NCBI GenBank assembly: GCA_020746105.1
Contig: CM036628.1
Location: 4,350,001-4,414,000, forward strand
DNA: 64,000 bases
Direction: 5' to 3'
Source: Trogon surrucura
Lineage: Eukaryota; Chordata; Aves; Trogoniformes; Trogonidae
The notes under the pieces were generated by a model. It ran no database searches. It saw nothing but the letters and a program-made list of their open reading frames with translations, and was not told where the DNA came from. Numbering within the stretch: position 1 is the first letter of the stretch; every line of letters begins with the position of its first letter. The position numbers were made by a program, and so were the translations under genes. Below are positions 60,961 through 64,000 of this stretch, in pieces.

Positions 60961-63900
60961 GAAGTTTGTCTCCAGAAAATTCTGAAGAAAATCTGTTTCA
61001 TGATTTTGAAATTATCAGAGAGCAAGGCTGCATTAATCACAGCAGAGAAATTATATTCAGGCATTCCTCTTCAGCTGTTTTCTGATCATTCAGAGTAAAT
61101 CTAGATATAAAGAGCCCAAATCGGCCCTTCGCATCATGCGTCGAGGAAAATGTGCTTTGTGGATTTATTTATCTGGAGAGGTACCAAAGGTACTCTCTGC
61201 TCTGGTGGGTTGGCAGAAACTGAAGGACTCTAAAATGTAAACTCTTTAAACTTCCTTTAAAAAGCAGCTTGCAAAAATCAAACAGCACAGTGAAAACGTC
61301 TAACACAGTGGCTGCTGGCACGCTCGGCACAGACGATATTTTCAAGCTACAAAAAGGGACTGTTAAGAACTCCCTCAGGTTAACGTCATTCATTATTTCC
61401 AGGAAATGAGAAAAAGTTGTTACACCAAAACACAGTGCGTTCTTGAAAGTAAGACACACAAGGAAGTTTGGGTTTGTTTGGGTTTTTTTTTTTTTAAAAA
61501 AAATTGTAATATGGGTTTCCTGCATTATGTATGCATTGGACCACTAAAGAACCTGTCTGAGACCAAGGTATTCAAGGGTTATTCCTGCCCCAGGCTCTGG
61601 CCAGTGGAGGTGCTCACAGCTCCCCTTATCTGTTGTTTGTAAAGTGCTCTCAGCTCTTGAGGGAAAGCACGATGCAACAGGCAGGCTTCTGCTGCTCCTC
61701 TCCCCCTCTCAAGCCCTTCTCCTCCTTCAGAGATTACAGTCGTTACCGACAATCTTTGGAAGAAGAAGGAAGGAACAAAGTTTTCAGCTCACACAATAAT
61801 TAAGAGCTCCCCTCACCACTATATTTTCGTGTGATTCTGTCTGTGAATCACCACACACTTTTGCACGAAAGTACATCCAGTTGAATAAAAACAACTGCAA
61901 GAGCAGAGTCTTATATTGCCAGTATACATTAAGGTTGTTTTCGGTGAAGAATTTAAAACCTTGATGTTTTCAACACGGCAGCAATGAACACAAGTGTCCA
62001 TTTTCCAATGTGTTTAACAGAAGGAGAGGAAACATTTCACTGGAGAGGAAAAAGAAGGTGTATTTCACTACAGCAAAAATACTTGAAAAATAAATAAATA
62101 CAAGTTATTTCTTCAGAAGTTATTTAAACATTGAAAACAGAGGAGTCTGCTAAAAGAAAGAATGCTTTAACGTCCTGATAAAGAAAAATAATTATGCTGA
62201 CTCAGATAGCCAAAGCAGACCTGTTTGCAGCAAGGTCTACACTTAACCCCATCCTGAAAAGCCTTATGCCCACCTATGCTGTTAAGAGTACTCCTATTCC
62301 AAAGCAACAAAGACATAGGCAATAAATAAGTGAATAAAAGATAATCTTTGGCTTATCTTGGAAAACTGACCAAAGACACAGATTGATACATTTTGAACCA
62401 AATCCCTTAAACACACAATTCTGACTCTTTCGTGTTCCCCTACATCACATCTACAGATCTACAGATTTCATTGCTTCAAACCTGTGCTATGCTAAAAGAC
62501 TTCACCCCACGTTCCTTGCTCACAACTGCTCTCCTCTTGCACTGGTAACTTGGAAGAGTTAATCCAGCTGAAAACTCGTTCTGGAAGAAAAACATTGGTT
62601 TACAGTAGCATCAGCTCCTTGATCTGGGTGACTGTAAGAACACCAGTCCTGGAACAAAGTGGGAGGCAGCACCTTTGGCTGCAGCTCGGACTTTGCATGA
62701 AACTGTACCTCAAGGCCTCCAAGTCCTACTGCTGAGCATTGCCATGGCGTGAGCATTAAGTCAATAAAATAGCATATATAATTAACAAAATGCCAGCCAA
62801 GCACTTGAGGGTGTTTGGCAGGAAGGTATCATTCCTTCATGCTTGGACTCATACCGCCCAACATATGCAATGATCTCCAAGTTAAGCAGCCGTAGTATAT
62901 TTTAGGTCAATTTACACACACCCCTGCACAGGACCTCCAAAAAAACCCACCCCAAACCAACCAACCTTCTTTTAATAGATTTTACTATCAACTTGGAAAA
63001 AAAAAAAAAAGAAACAACTAAGTGCCCTTCATTTGCAAAAATATCAGTTTAGTATGTACGTCCAAACTCAGAGGAAAATCTTTATCCTTGGCAGACACAG
63101 GTGAAAACTCTGCCCAAAATCACCACGAAAAATTAGCTGTCACAGTGGTAGTACTGCTAAATCCTCTACAAAGTATTTCTGGTTTTCCCATGTGCCTCTG
63201 TTCAAGCAATTCCAAATATCACCCTCTAAACAGTCAAATGTTTGTGTACGTATGACTGGGAGAACAGAGATTTTATGTATGATTACAGATCCTTTGAAAA
63301 TCTAACCACTCAGAGAAGTTATTTTCCAAGCCCCTGTAGAAAGCTGTCTCCCACCCAACATTCAGAACAATGGGAGGTGAAGAATATACCCCTAATTTAT
63401 ATTCATTACAATGAAATGTGTCTCTGTCATCTTCTGTCACCTTAATGAAGGGTTAATTTAAAAATCTTACTGAGAGCTAAAAGTGCCAATGTTATTAAGT
63501 TGTCTGACTGGAAGTAAACTTGCACAGAGACAAAATACCTGCTAAAAACAATGCCCTAGATCTGCAGCTCTTGATTGTGCTCAAGGACTTATATTTCTGC
63601 TAAAGTAACGCCTATCACCTACACAGTGAGTTCAACCCATAAATACTTTATAAAGGTTAGCATTGCTACAGAACGCCAAAGATCAGGAAACTTAGGCCAA
63701 AACAAAACAAAAGAAAACAAAAAACAAAGCAGCCAGATGTCACTTGCACAGCGGATGTAATGACTAATCCTCTAGAAATGGGTAAAAACTTGTAATTACC
63801 CTCCCATGAAAAATCCTATGCATACTGCTGTCTATCAGTCTGGAAAGCCACACTCACCAAGAAGTTGATTACATATTTTTTCCAGGTTAAAATTTTCAGT

Positions 63901-64000
63901 TAATCTTGACAAATAAGTTCTTTCCTACATTTTATTACTATACACTGAGTCCTTTGCTCACCTATCTAGCACAGTGCCACCCTATAACCAGAGTTATGGG
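60961..64000. other. AT-rich noncoding stretch with simple runs
   Basis: T13A8 lies at 61483-61503, A14 at 62997-63010 and an imperfect CAAAA-type repeat at 63698-63729. No gene or dispersed repeat is recognised. Confidence 0.5.
61483..61503. repeat. T13A8 homopolymer junction
   Basis: Thirteen T are followed directly by eight A, preceded by GGGTTTGTTTGGG. Confidence 0.85.

Noticed and set aside
1..64000. CRISPR arrays, prokaryotic operons, phage or plasmid modules, tRNA/rRNA genes
   Set aside because: No spaced direct repeats, no ribosome-binding-site-led gene strings, no tRNA B-box-like gttcgaa words or rRNA sequence were found; the content is vertebrate noncoding DNA.

Overview
This window looks like nuclear DNA from a bird (or a close sauropsid relative), not from a microbe or virus. 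It contains CR1 LINE fragments with the family's 3' tail (ATTCTRTG-type repeats and the 'ggaaggg-cct-aaagatcatctagtccaaccc' block in either orientation). It has a solo-LTR-like block opening with a bird-type TGTCCTGGTTT end. It shows no mammalian Alu or L1 sequence, no operons and no ribosome binding sites. The sequence is AT-rich, with many homopolymer A/T runs and no long conserved open frame. The longest open frames are about 185 codons and resemble nothing I recognise. The best reading is a long intron or intergenic stretch of a gene-poor chromosome region.

Layout. Positions 1-3200 hold a strong splice-bounded 43-nt candidate exon (228-270), a 21-nt candidate microexon (2035-2055), a possible MIR-like relic and a CR1 3' end (3064-3128). 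Positions 3200-16000 hold two LTR-like pieces in opposite orientation (5676-5880 on +, 15500-15857 on -), a short CR1 tail, a G-quadruplex motif, two short tandem repeats, and two homeodomain-site-rich segments that look like conserved noncoding elements (11270-11448, 13380-13960). Positions 16000-31000 hold three CR1 pieces (19732-19780 on +, 19795-20135 on -, 24309-24750 on -), one longer CR1 with broken reverse-transcriptase remnants (29605-30627 on +), and two CpG-retaining segments (26936-27300, 27600-27890). Positions 31000-53000 hold an isolated CpG cluster (32656-32855), an L2/MIR-like relic (35046-35125), further candidate regulatory segments (37950-38400, 39166-39505, 52620-53035) and a minus-strand candidate exon (49578-49638). 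Positions 53000-64000 are mostly plain AT-rich sequence with two further weak exon candidates, an 18-bp perfect tandem duplication and a small hairpin.

No confirmed gene can be called. Exon candidates rest only on splice signals and open frame. Equally good-looking splice pairs with stop codons in every frame also occur here, so the false-positive rate is high. Regulatory-element calls rest on base composition, CpG retention and motif clusters and need cross-species alignment. I found no convincing previously undescribed system. The items most worth a second look are the 228-270 exon, the CpG cluster at 32.7 kb, the SOX-site palindrome segment at 52.7 kb, and the minus-strand LTR with a strong splice donor downstream.
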